A stretch of 64,000 bases of DNA from Ideonella sp. A 288 (GTDB taxonomy: Bacteria > Pseudomonadota > Gammaproteobacteria > Burkholderiales > Burkholderiaceae_C), in assembly GCF_002198735.1 (NCBI RefSeq), contig NZ_MWLO01000115.1, forward strand, positions 1 to 64,000. Reading direction: 5' to 3'. Each line of letters begins with the position of its first letter. Positions within the stretch are counted from its first letter, which is position 1. Under the pieces are notes generated by a model. It had not been told where the DNA came from, searched no databases, and saw only the letters and a list, made by a program, of their open reading frames with translations. Position numbers and translations under genes: made by a program. This document shows positions 44,680-52,994 of the stretch, piece after piece.

Positions 44680-45099
44680 ATGAGCAAAGTGCACGTCCAC
44701 CGCGTCGACGTGTGCTTCGGCGACTGCGACCCCGCAGGCATCGTGTTCTTTCCCAACTTCTCGAAGTGGATGGACCAGTCCTCGCTCGCCTTCTTCATGG
44801 CCTGTGGTGTGCCGCCCTGGCGCGAGCTGGTCAAGACGCGCGGCATCGTCGGCACGCCGCTGCTCGAGATCCACACCCGCTTCATGAAGCCCGCCACCTA
44901 TGGCCAGACGATCGAGGTGCACACCACCGTCGAGGAGTGGGCCGTCAAGACCTTCCTCCACCGCCATGTGGTGCGCCGCGGCGACGACCTGCTGTGCGAA
45001 GGCACCGAGGTGCGTGCATTCGTCGTGCGCGACCCGGCCGATCCCGACCGCATCAAGGCCATACCGATCCCCGAAGACATCAAGGCGCTGTGCCTCTGA
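44680..45099 (+). CDS. 4-hydroxybenzoyl-CoA thioesterase-like hotdog protein
   Basis: 139 residues. Single hotdog fold: VHRVDVCFGDCDPAGIVFFPNFSKWMDQSSLAFF contains the DCDPAGIVFFP motif with the catalytic Asp of the 4-hydroxybenzoyl-CoA thioesterase (YbgC/FcbC) group; TPLLEIHTRFMKPATYGQTIEV follows. It would release an aromatic acid such as 4-hydroxybenzoate or vanillate from its CoA ester, or recycle CoA. ATG 44680 has GGGAGA upstream. It stands between the ligase and the first binding protein in the same operon. Confidence 0.88.
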   Translation: MSKVHVHRVDVCFGDCDPAGIVFFPNFSKWMDQSSLAFFMACGVPPWRELVKTRGIVGTPLLEIHTRFMKPATYGQTIEVHTTVEEWAVKTFLHRHVVRRGDDLLCEGTEVRAFVVRDPADPDRIKAIPIPEDIKALCL

Positions 45100-45133
45100 G
45101 TCGCCCCCACCCCACCCAGAAGGAGACACCTCC

Positions 45134-46270
45134 ATGAAGTTCATCAAGACCCTGGTGGCCGCAGCGGCCACCCTGCTGGCGGCGGCACCGGCGCTGGCCG
45201 ACATCACCATCGGCATCACGCTGCCGCTGACCGGCCCGGCCTCGGGCCTGGGCATCCCGATGCAGAACCAGTTCAAGCTCTGGCCGGCCAGCATCGCTGG
45301 CGAGAAGCTCAACGTCATCATCCTCGACGACGCCACCGACCCGACCAAGGGCGTGCAGAACGCGCGCCGCTTCGTCACCGAGGACAAGGTCGACCTGATC
45401 ATCGGCTCGGCCGCCACGCCGGTGGCCATCCCGATCGCCGACGTCGCCGCCGAATCGGCCACGGTGCAACTGGCCGCCTCGCCGATCGGCCTGCCGCCCG
45501 GCAAGGACGGCTGGACCTTCCGCCTGCCGCAGTCCAACGACGTGATGGCCCATGCGATGGTCGGCCTGATGAAGAAGCAGGGCGTCAAGACGGTGGGCTT
45601 CCTGGGCTACACCGACGCCTACGGCGAGCAGTGGCTGAAGGCCATCACCGCCGAGGGCGAGAAGAACGGCATCAAGATCGTGGCCACCGAGCGCTTCGCG
45701 CGCTCGGACACCGGCGTCACCGCACAGGCCCTCAAGCTCACCGCGGCCAACCCCGACGCGATGCTCATCGTGGCCTCGGGTTCGGGCGCGGCGATGCCGC
45801 ACAAGGCCGTCGTCGAGCGCGGCTACAAGGGCAAGATCTACCAGACGCATGCGGCGGCCACGCGCGACCTGATGCGCGTCGGCGGCAAGGACGTCGAAGG
45901 CGCCTTCGTCGTCTCCGGCCCGGCTGTGGTGGGCGAACTGCTGCCCGACGCGCACCCGAGCAAGAAGGTGGCGATGGACTTCGTCGCCAAGTACGAGAAG
46001 GCCTATGGCGCCGGCTCGCGCAACCAGTTCGCCGGCCATGCCTACGACGCGCTCGTGGTGCTGGAGAAGACCGTGCCGGTGGCGCTGAAGAAGGCCAAGC
46101 CCGGCACCAAGGAGTTCCGCGCGGCGCTGAAGGATGCCATCGAGGGCATGGGCCGCACGGTGTTCGCGCACGGCATCATGAACTGGACCAAGGACGACCA
46201 CTGGGGCTACACGCTCGAGACCGGCGTGATGCTGAAGGTGGTCAACGCCGACTGGGCGCTGGCCAACTGA
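45134..46270 (+). CDS. ABC transporter substrate-binding protein, branched-chain/aromatic type (copy 1)
   Basis: 378 residues. Signal peptide [21 protein letters not shown], mature from [20 protein letters not shown]. Type I periplasmic-binding fold of the LivJ/aromatic-acid family; [25 protein letters not shown] and [14 protein letters not shown] are typical hinge and ligand-loop regions. AGGAG upstream of ATG 45134. Its paralogue lies 6.7 kb further on. Members of this family near phenylpropanoid genes bind cinnamate derivatives; that specificity is inferred. Two strong hairpins separate it from the permease, which would let it be made in excess over the membrane parts. Confidence 0.92.
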   Translation: MKFIKTLVAAAATLLAAAPALADITIGITLPLTGPASGLGIPMQNQFKLWPASIAGEKLNVIILDDATDPTKGVQNARRFVTEDKVDLIIGSAATPVAIPIADVAAESATVQLAASPIGLPPGKDGWTFRLPQSNDVMAHAMVGLMKKQGVKTVGFLGYTDAYGEQWLKAITAEGEKNGIKIVATERFARSDTGVTAQALKLTAANPDAMLIVASGSGAAMPHKAVVERGYKGKIYQTHAAATRDLMRVGGKDVEGAFVVSGPAVVGELLPDAHPSKKVAMDFVAKYEKAYGAGSRNQFAGHAYDALVVLEKTVPVALKKAKPGTKEFRAALKDAIEGMGRTVFAHGIMNWTKDDHWGYTLETGVMLKVVNADWALAN

Positions 46271-46275
46271 GCTCA

Positions 46276-46336
46276 CGGCCTTCGGCCCGCCTCTGGGCGG
46301 TCCGAAGGCCGCGACGGGCCCGCCACCCGGCGGGCC
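46276..46336 (+). terminator. Tandem hairpins between binding protein and permease genes
   Basis: CGGCCTTCGG/CCGAAGGCCG (46276-46285 and 46302-46311) with inner CCGCC/GGCGG forms a 15-bp stem with one mismatch. GGCCCGCC/GGCGGGCC (46317-46324 and 46329-46336) follows. No U-tract, so partial termination or 3'-end protection is more likely than full termination. Confidence 0.55.
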
Positions 46337-46418
46337 ACTGCATGCCCTGTCGACCGGCCCGGCGCGAGCCGGCGTCGATCTCCCCATCACCGCCCGGGCA
46401 ACCGGCGCAGAGGCCCCG

Positions 46419-47456
46419 ATGGACTTCTCGATCGCAAGCATCCTCACGCTCGACGGCGTGACCAACGGCGCGGTGTACGCGCTGCTGGCGCTGGCCACGG
46501 TGCTGGTGTTCGCCGTCACGCGGGTGATCTACATCCCGCAGGGCGAGTACGTGGCCTTCGGCGCGCTCACGCTGGCCATGCTGCAACTCGGCAAGGTGCC
46601 CGGCACGGTGTGGTTCCTGCTGGTGCTGGCCGGTGCGGCGGCAGTGACCGACCTGGTGCAGGGCCTGCAGCGCGGCCAGCAGCTGGCGCGTGTGGCCTTG
46701 GCCGCGCTGCGCACGCTGGCCTACCCGGTGGCCGTGTCGGCGCTGGTGGTGTGGGCGGCGCCGCAGAACCCGCCGCTGCTGGTGCAGGCGCTGCTGACAC
46801 TGGCGGTCGTCACTCCCTTCGGCGGCCTGATCTACCGCCTGGCCTACCAGTCGCTGGCCGACGCCAGCGTGCTGGTGCTCCTGATCGTGTCGGTCGGCGT
46901 GCACTTCGCGCTCACCGGGCTGGGGCTGTTCTTCTTCGGTGCCGAGGGCTTCCGCAACCCCAGCTTCTGGGACGCGCGCTTCAACGTCGGCCCGCTCACC
47001 TTCAGCGGCCAGACCCTGATCATCTTCATGGCCTCGGCGGCGCTGATCGTCTCGCTGTGGCTGTTCTTCGAACGCACGCTGCACGGCAAGGCGCTGCGCG
47101 CCACCGCCATCAACCGGCTGGGCGCGCGGCTGATGGGCATCTCCACCGACGGTGCCGGCCGCGCCACCTTCACCGTGGCGGCCTTCATCGGCGCGCTGTC
47201 GGGCCTGCTGATCGGGCCGACCACCACGGTGTTCTACGACTCGGGCTTCCTGATCGGGCTGAAGGGCTTCGTCGCCGCGGTGTTCGCCGGCTTGTCCAGC
47301 TACCCGCAGGCGCTGCTGGGCGCACTGTGCGTGGGCCTGCTCGAGAGCTTTGGATCGTTCTGGGCCAGCGCATTCAAGGAGGTGATCGTGTTCGGCTCGA
47401 TCATCCCCGTGCTGCTGTGGCGCTCGCTGCGCGACCCGCACACCGAGGAGCACTGA
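46419..47456 (+). CDS. Branched-chain-type ABC transporter permease (LivH-like)
   Basis: 345 residues, about eight to nine membrane helices. [42 protein letters not shown] is the classic LivH start, and the cytoplasmic [38 protein letters not shown]-type segment (here [13 protein letters not shown]) carries the EAA-like ATPase contact. It pairs with the permease half of the next gene. An 80-bp spacer with a REP-like element separates them. Confidence 0.92.
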   Translation: MDFSIASILTLDGVTNGAVYALLALATVLVFAVTRVIYIPQGEYVAFGALTLAMLQLGKVPGTVWFLLVLAGAAAVTDLVQGLQRGQQLARVALAALRTLAYPVAVSALVVWAAPQNPPLLVQALLTLAVVTPFGGLIYRLAYQSLADASVLVLLIVSVGVHFALTGLGLFFFGAEGFRNPSFWDARFNVGPLTFSGQTLIIFMASAALIVSLWLFFERTLHGKALRATAINRLGARLMGISTDGAGRATFTVAAFIGALSGLLIGPTTTVFYDSGFLIGLKGFVAAVFAGLSSYPQALLGALCVGLLESFGSFWASAFKEVIVFGSIIPVLLWRSLRDPHTEEH

Positions 47457-47464
47457 AGTGAAAC

Positions 47465-47523
47465 GGCCCCAAGCTCACTGCGTTCGCAGCCCCCGAGGGG
47501 CGCGTCAGTCCCTTCGGACGGCC
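47465..47523. repeat. REP-like interspersed element
   Basis: CCCCAAGCTCACTGCGTTCG followed by CAGCCCCCGAGGGGCG and GTCCCTTCGGAC makes three small hairpins (CTGCG/CGCAG, CCCC/GGGG, GTCC/GGAC). I recall closely similar AAGCTCGCTGCG-CCCCCGAGGGG elements repeated through genomes of Comamonadaceae and Rubrivivax/Leptothrix relatives. Only one copy is in this window. Confidence 0.5.
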
Positions 47524-47536
47524 GGGCGGTACTGAC

Positions 47537-49300
47537 ATGCCACGGCGCTTGCACTTCCCGCTCTTCGCGGCCGTGATGCTGGCCTTGCCGGCACTGCCGC
47601 TGCCCGACTTCTGGATCACCCAGCTCAACTCGATCGGGCTGTATGCCATCGTTTCGCTGGGCCTGGTGCTGCTCACCGGCGTGGCCGGGCTCACCTCGTT
47701 CGGCCAGGCGGCCTTCGTCGGCGTGGGCGCCTACACGGCGGCCTTCCTGTCGACGAAGCTGGGCGTCTCGCCGTGGCTCACGCTGTTCATCGGCGTGGCG
47801 CTGTCGGTGTCGGTGGCGCTGCTGCTGGGGGCCATCACGCTGCGCATGTCGGGGCACTACCTGCCGCTGGCCACCATCGCCTGGGGCCTGGCGCTGAACT
47901 ACACCATGGCCAACATGGACTGGCTGGGCAAGTACGACGGCATCCTGGGCGTGCCGCCGATCTCGCTGGCCGGCTTCAGCCTGGGCAGCGGCCGCGGCAT
48001 CTACGTGCTGATCTGGGCCATCGCGCTGGCCTCGGCGCTGGCGGTGACGAACCTGCTCGATTCGCGCCCCGGCCGCGCCATCCGCGCGATCAAGAACGGG
48101 ACCACGATGGCCGAGGCGATGGGCGTATCCACCTTCCGCTACAAGGTCATCGCCTTCGTGCTGGCGGCGGTGCTGGCCGCCGTGTCGGGCTGGCTGTTTG
48201 CGCACTTCCAGCGCACCGTCAACCCGTCGCCCTTCGGCATCCACAAGGGCATCGAGTACCTGTTCATGGCCGTGCTCGGCGGCATCGGCCACGTGTGGGG
48301 CGCGTTCCTCGGCGCCGGCGTGGTGAAGATCGTCGAGGACCAGTTGCAGGTGGTGCTGCCCAGGCTCATCGGCACCAGCGGCAACTTCGAGATCGTGGTC
48401 TTCGGTCTGGTGCTGATCGGCGTGCTGAAGTACGTGCCCGACGGCCTGTGGACCTTCGTGACCCGCTGGTTCCCGGCGTCGGCCCGCGTGCGCGACTGGC
48501 AGGGTGCCGCGCCGCTGGTCTCGCGCGACAAGCCGCAGCCCGGCGAACTGCTGCTGGACGTGGACCAGGTGCGCAAGGAATTCGGCGGCCTGGTGGCGGT
48601 CAACGACGTGAGCTTCCAGGTGCGCGCGGGCGACATCGTCGGGCTGATCGGGCCCAACGGCGCCGGCAAGTCCACCACCTTCAACCTGGTCACCGGCGTG
48701 CTGTCGCTCACCCGCGGCAACGTGCGCTTCCGCGGCGAATCGGTGGCCGGGCTGCCGTCGCGCGAGATCGCGCGGCGCGGCGTGTCGCGCACCTTCCAGC
48801 ACGTGAAGATGATCCCCGAGATGACGGTGCTCGAAAACGTCGCGCTGGGCGGCTACCTGCGCAGCAGCTCGGGCACGCTGCGCGCGATGCTGCGGCTCGA
48901 CCGCGCCGAGGAGCGCGCGCTGTTCGCCGAGGCCGAGCGACAACTGCAGCGCATCGGCATGGCCGGGCAGATGCACGAGCTGGCCGGCAACCTGGCGCTG
49001 GGCCCGCAGCGCCTGATGGAGATTGCCCGCGCCCTGGCCACCGACCCCGCGCTGCTGCTGCTGGACGAACCCGCCGCGGGACTGCGCCACAAGGAGAAGC
49101 AGGCACTGTCCGACGTGCTGCGCCAGCTGAAGTCCGAGGGCATGAGCATCCTGCTGGTCGAGCACGACATGGAGTTCGTGATGGGCCTGACCGACCGCAT
49201 CGTCGTGATGGAGTTCGGCACCCGGCTGATCGAAGGCACGCCTGAGGAGGTGCAGGCCAGCCCGGTGGTGCGCGCCGCCTACCTCGGCACGGAGCACTGA
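47537..49300 (+). CDS. ABC transporter permease-ATPase fusion (LivM-LivG)
   Basis: 587 residues. Residues 1 to about 325 are a LivM-type permease (GLTSFGQAAFVGVGAYTAAFLSTKLG, LRMSGHYLPLATIAWGLALNY, FQRTVNPSPFGIHKGIEYLFMAVLGGIGHVWGAFLGA). After a short linker, residues about 335-587 are a LivG ATPase: Walker A GPNGAGKST, Q-loop TFQHVKMIPEMTVLENV, a degenerate signature LALGPQR, Walker B LLLLDEPAAGL and the switch His in VEHD. Both halves are complete, so the transporter uses a fused subunit beside a separate LivH and LivF. The ribosome-binding site is weak. Confidence 0.93.
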   Translation: MPRRLHFPLFAAVMLALPALPLPDFWITQLNSIGLYAIVSLGLVLLTGVAGLTSFGQAAFVGVGAYTAAFLSTKLGVSPWLTLFIGVALSVSVALLLGAITLRMSGHYLPLATIAWGLALNYTMANMDWLGKYDGILGVPPISLAGFSLGSGRGIYVLIWAIALASALAVTNLLDSRPGRAIRAIKNGTTMAEAMGVSTFRYKVIAFVLAAVLAAVSGWLFAHFQRTVNPSPFGIHKGIEYLFMAVLGGIGHVWGAFLGAGVVKIVEDQLQVVLPRLIGTSGNFEIVVFGLVLIGVLKYVPDGLWTFVTRWFPASARVRDWQGAAPLVSRDKPQPGELLLDVDQVRKEFGGLVAVNDVSFQVRAGDIVGLIGPNGAGKSTTFNLVTGVLSLTRGNVRFRGESVAGLPSREIARRGVSRTFQHVKMIPEMTVLENVALGGYLRSSSGTLRAMLRLDRAEERALFAEAERQLQRIGMAGQMHELAGNLALGPQRLMEIARALATDPALLLLDEPAAGLRHKEKQALSDVLRQLKSEGMSILLVEHDMEFVMGLTDRIVVMEFGTRLIEGTPEEVQASPVVRAAYLGTEH

Positions 49301-49301
49301 C

Positions 49302-50036
49302 ATGACGATCCCATTGCTCGAAGTGAGCGACCTGCACGCCGGCTACGGCCGTGCCGAGGTGCTGACCGGCATCGGCTTCGGGCTGACGCGCGGCCAGGTG
49401 GTCACGGTGATCGGCCCCAATGGCGCCGGCAAGTCGACGCTGCTGAACGCGCTGATGGCGGTGCTGCCGTCGCGCGGCCGGGTGGTCTTCGACGGCGTCG
49501 ACCTGGCCGACGTCACGCTGGAAGAACGCGTGATGTTGGGCATGGCGCTGGTACCCGAGAAGCGCGAACTCTTCGGCACGCTGCCGGTCGAGGACAACCT
49601 GGTGCTGGGTGGCTACCGCCCGATGAAGCTGCGCCAGCCCGGTTGGCGCGACGGCCTGGAGCGCGTCTACACGCTGTTCCCGCGCCTGAAGGAGCGGCGC
49701 GTGCAACTGGCCGGCACGCTGTCGGGCGGCGAGCGCCAGATGCTGGCCGTCGGCCGCGCGCTGATGTCGCAGCCCAAGCTGCTGATGCTCGACGAGCCCA
49801 GCCTGGGCCTGGCGCCGCTGATCGTGCGCGAGATCTTCCGCATCATCGACCAGTTGCGCGAGCAGGGTGTCTCGATCCTGCTGGTCGAGCAGAACGCCCG
49901 TGCGGCGCTGGAGGTGGCCGACCACGGACACGTGCTGGAAACCGGCGCCATCGTGCTGGAGGGGCCGGCCAGTGAACTCGCCGGCGACCCGCGCGTCATC
50001 GAAACCTACCTCGGCGCGGCCCGCAAGAACGCCTGA
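49302..50036 (+). CDS. Branched-chain-type ABC transporter ATPase (LivF-like)
   Basis: 244 residues. Walker A GPNGAGKST, Q-loop VPEKRELFGTLPVEDNL, signature LSGGERQML, Walker B LLMLDEPSLGLAP, and VEQNARAALE with Gln in place of the switch His, which is normal in LivF proteins. It starts one base after the fusion gene stop. With the LivM-LivG fusion it forms the ATPase pair of the importer. Confidence 0.95.
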   Translation: MTIPLLEVSDLHAGYGRAEVLTGIGFGLTRGQVVTVIGPNGAGKSTLLNALMAVLPSRGRVVFDGVDLADVTLEERVMLGMALVPEKRELFGTLPVEDNLVLGGYRPMKLRQPGWRDGLERVYTLFPRLKERRVQLAGTLSGGERQMLAVGRALMSQPKLLMLDEPSLGLAPLIVREIFRIIDQLREQGVSILLVEQNARAALEVADHGHVLETGAIVLEGPASELAGDPRVIETYLGAARKNA

Positions 50037-50067
50037 GGCCCGCTGTCCCTTCGAGAGGACCCACGCC

Positions 50068-51852
50068 ATGTGGTCGTACCAGGCCCCCGTGGCCGACATG
50101 CTGCACCTGATGACCCGCGTGCTGGACGCGCCGGCCTCGTGGGCGGCCCAGCCGGCCTTCGCGGCGCTCGATGCCGACACCGCCGGCCAGGTGCTGGAAG
50201 AGGCCGCTCGCTTTGCGTGCGAGGTGCTCGCGCCCACCAACGCCCCCGGCGACCTGGCGGGCTGCGACTGGTCGGCCGAGGGCGTGCGCACGCCCCCGGG
50301 CTATGCCGCGGCCTACCGGGCCTTCGTCGACGGCGGCTGGCCCGCACTGGCCTGCGCGCCCGATGCCGGTGGCCAGGGCCTGCCGCAGTTGCTGAACGCG
50401 GCGCTGTTCGAGATGCTGTGCGCGGCCAACCACGCCTGGACCATGTACCCCGGCCTGTTGCACGGCGCCTACGAGGTGATCCGCGCGCATGCCGTGCCGG
50501 CCCTGCGCGAGCGCTACCTCGCCCGGGTCGCCTCGGGCGAGTGGCTGACCACCATGTGCCTCACCGAACCCCAGGCCGGCAGCGACCTGGGCCTGGTGCG
50601 CACGCGCGCCGACCTGGCGGGCGGCGCCGAGGCGGCCAACGGCGCCACGGTGACGGTCACTGGCGGCAAGATCTTCATCTCCGGCGGTGACCACGACCTC
50701 ACCGACAACATCGTCCACCTGGTGCTGTGCCGGCTGGCCGACGCACCGGGCGGCACCAAGGGCCTGTCGCTCGCGTTGGTGCCCAAGTGGCTGCCCGACG
50801 GCACGCGCAATTCGGTGCACTGCGACGGCGTCGAGAAGAAGATGGGCATCAAGGGCAGCGCCACCTGCCAGATGCACTTCGAGCGCGCGCAGGGCTGGCT
50901 CGTCGGCGAGCCGAACCGTGGCCTGGCGGCGATGTTCCTGATGATGAATGCGGCGCGCCTGCACGTGGCGATGCAGGGCGTCGGCCACCTCGAGGCGGCG
51001 ACGCAGAACGCCTGGCGCTACGCCGCCGAGCGGGTGCAGATGCGGGCGGCGGTGCGGCCCGAGGGCGCCGCGCCCGCGCCGGCCGACCCGATCGCCTGGC
51101 ACCCGGCGATGCGCCGCATCCTGCACACGCTGCAGGCCCGCACCGACGCCTGCCGTCTGCTGGCCTACTGGACGGCGCTGCTGCTCGACGAGCACGAGCA
51201 GCACCCGGACGCCAAGCGACGCGCCGCCGCGGGTGGCCATGTGGCGGTGCTGACGCCGGTGGCCAAGGCGCTGTTCACCGACCTCGGCCACCGCAGCGCC
51301 GACGAGGCCCTGCAGGTGTGGGGGGGCTACGGCTACGTGCACGAGTTCGGCATCGAGCAGACGGTGCGCGACAGCCGCATCGCGATGATCTACGAGGGCA
51401 CCAACGAGATCCAGGCGGTGGACCTGGTGCAGCGCAAGCTGCTCGACGACGGCGGCGCACGCGCGACCGCGCTGATCGCGCTGCTGGCGCAGGAGGTGGC
51501 GGCGTGCCGGGCCTTGGCCGGGCTGCAGCCGTTTGCCGACGCGCTGGACGGGCAACTGCAGGCCTGGCGCGACGCGATGGCGGCGCTGCTGGCGGGCCGC
51601 GACGCCGACCCCGACTGGCCTCTGCGCGTGGCCGACGACTTGCTGCACGGCATCGGCCATGCGCTGATGGCCTGGGCCTGGGCCCGCATCGCGCGGGCGA
51701 CGGCGCAGCCGCAACCGTCCGCCGTCGCCGGGGGACGCAGTCCGGCGCAATGGCTGCAGTCGGCCCGCTTCGGCATCGACTGGCTGCTGCCGCAGGCCCA
51801 GGTGCACTGGGCCCGCGCGGCGCGGCGCGATGCGGTGCTGCCCTGGGCCTGA
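50068..51852 (+). CDS. Acyl-CoA dehydrogenase (long, AidB/FadE-like type)
   Basis: 594 residues, FAD flavoprotein. N-terminal helical domain, then MCLTEPQAGSDLGLVRTRA and GGKIFISGGDHDLT for FAD and substrate, the KKMGIKGSATCQMHFERA segment, and IYEGTNEIQAVDLVQRKL with the catalytic-base Glu. A C-terminal extension of about 130 residues is typical of this subfamily. In this operon it may desaturate a phenylpropionyl-CoA to the cinnamoyl-CoA level, feeding the hydratase, or handle a side-chain product. ATG 50068 is preceded by GAGAGGA. Substrate is inferred from neighbours. Confidence 0.88.
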   Translation: MWSYQAPVADMLHLMTRVLDAPASWAAQPAFAALDADTAGQVLEEAARFACEVLAPTNAPGDLAGCDWSAEGVRTPPGYAAAYRAFVDGGWPALACAPDAGGQGLPQLLNAALFEMLCAANHAWTMYPGLLHGAYEVIRAHAVPALRERYLARVASGEWLTTMCLTEPQAGSDLGLVRTRADLAGGAEAANGATVTVTGGKIFISGGDHDLTDNIVHLVLCRLADAPGGTKGLSLALVPKWLPDGTRNSVHCDGVEKKMGIKGSATCQMHFERAQGWLVGEPNRGLAAMFLMMNAARLHVAMQGVGHLEAATQNAWRYAAERVQMRAAVRPEGAAPAPADPIAWHPAMRRILHTLQARTDACRLLAYWTALLLDEHEQHPDAKRRAAAGGHVAVLTPVAKALFTDLGHRSADEALQVWGGYGYVHEFGIEQTVRDSRIAMIYEGTNEIQAVDLVQRKLLDDGGARATALIALLAQEVAACRALAGLQPFADALDGQLQAWRDAMAALLAGRDADPDWPLRVADDLLHGIGHALMAWAWARIARATAQPQPSAVAGGRSPAQWLQSARFGIDWLLPQAQVHWARAARRDAVLPWA

Positions 51853-51861
51853 CAATCACGC

Positions 51862-52377
51862 ATGGCCCGCGCCGACCGAACGTCCGACCTTGCCGGGGCA
51901 GAGCCCACGGCCGACCTGCCCACCGACCGGCCGAACGAGGCGGCGTCGCTGTCGCTGGGGCCGCTCACCGACGTGCTGGGCTACCACATTGCCCAGGCCG
52001 CGGTCGTCACCTATGCGCTGTTCGAGCGCCACATCGGCCAGCCGCACGGCCTGCGCAAGGTGGAGTATTCGATGCTGATGCTGCTGCTGGCCAACGGGCC
52101 GCTGTCGCCCAAGCGGCTGATCCAGGCACTGGCGCTGTCGGCGCCGAACCTGACGCTGCTGCTCGACCGCCTGCAGGAGCGCGGCCTCATCCGCCGCGAG
52201 CGCAGCCAGGTCGACCGCCGCTCGCAGAACATCGTGCTCACGGCCGAAGGGGGCCGCATTGCCCGCGCCACGGCCGAGGCCGCCGCCCCGATGGAGCGCG
52301 AACTGCTGGACCGGCTCAGCCGTGCCGAGCACGCCATGCTCATCGAACTGCTGGGCAAGGTGGCCGGTCGTCTGTGA
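51862..52377 (+). CDS. MarR-family transcriptional regulator
   Basis: 171 residues. A 35-residue Ala/Asp/Pro-rich N-terminal extension is followed by the MarR winged helix-turn-helix: VLGYHIAQAAVVTYALFERHIG dimer helix, LRKVEYSMLMLLLANGPLSPKRLIQALALSAPNLTLLLDRLQERGLIRRERSQVDRRSQNIVLTAEG, with the basic wing DRRSQ. It starts 9 bases after the dehydrogenase. Hydroxycinnamate regulators such as FerR, HcaR and CouR are MarR proteins that respond to the CoA ester, so control of this island, perhaps at the 41780-41790 dyad, is likely but unproven. Confidence 0.9.
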   Translation: MARADRTSDLAGAEPTADLPTDRPNEAASLSLGPLTDVLGYHIAQAAVVTYALFERHIGQPHGLRKVEYSMLMLLLANGPLSPKRLIQALALSAPNLTLLLDRLQERGLIRRERSQVDRRSQNIVLTAEGGRIARATAEAAAPMERELLDRLSRAEHAMLIELLGKVAGRL

Positions 52378-52447
52378 CGGCGGCAGCCGGTACCATGGCC
52401 TGTCTCGAGCCGGCTCGACCGAGCCTGCCGTTCCTCTGCACACCACC

Positions 52448-52930
52448 ATGACCGAACCCACCCCGCCCCAGCGAACGCCGCAGCAGACCGCCGAGGCCGT
52501 GCGCGATGCCATGCTCGTCAACGACACCGTGCTGCGCACGCTGGGCATCACGGTGGGCGAGGTCGGTCCCGGGCGGGCGACGGTGAGCATGACCGTACGC
52601 GCCGACATGCTCAACGGCTTTGCCATCTGCCACGGCGGTCTCGTCACCACGCTGGCCGACACGGCCTTCGCCTACGCCTGCAACGCCTACGACGAGCTCA
52701 CCGTGGCCTCCGGCTTCTCGGTCGACCTGCTGGCGCCGTCGCACGAAGGCGACGTGCTCACGGCAGTGGCGCGCGAGTTGAACAAGACCGGCCGCACCGG
52801 CCTGTACGACATCGTCGTCACCAACCAGCATGGCCGGCGCGTGGCCGAGTTCCGCGGTCGGTCGTACACGATGAAGGGACGCCCGGTGGTCGGCGGTGCA
52901 CCAGTGCACCGGGCCGGATCCGGCGGCTGA
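52448..52930 (+). CDS. paaI: PaaI-type hotdog thioesterase
   Basis: 160 residues. LGITVGEVGPGRATVSMTVRADMLNGFAICHGGLVTTLADTAFAYACNAY contains the NGFAICHGG motif and the catalytic Asp of the phenylacetyl-CoA thioesterase PaaI group; FSVDLLAPSHEGDVLTAVARE follows. In the phenylacetate pathway PaaI rescues CoA from ring-hydroxylated dead-end esters. No paa ring-oxidation genes are seen here, so it more likely protects CoA in the phenylpropanoid pathway. Second thioesterase of the island. Confidence 0.9.
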   Translation: MTEPTPPQRTPQQTAEAVRDAMLVNDTVLRTLGITVGEVGPGRATVSMTVRADMLNGFAICHGGLVTTLADTAFAYACNAYDELTVASGFSVDLLAPSHEGDVLTAVARELNKTGRTGLYDIVVTNQHGRRVAEFRGRSYTMKGRPVVGGAPVHRAGSGG

Positions 52931-52994
52931 CGGCCCGCCGCCGCGGCGACGTCCGCGGCCATCGATTCAAACAGACACCACAGGAGCACTCCCC

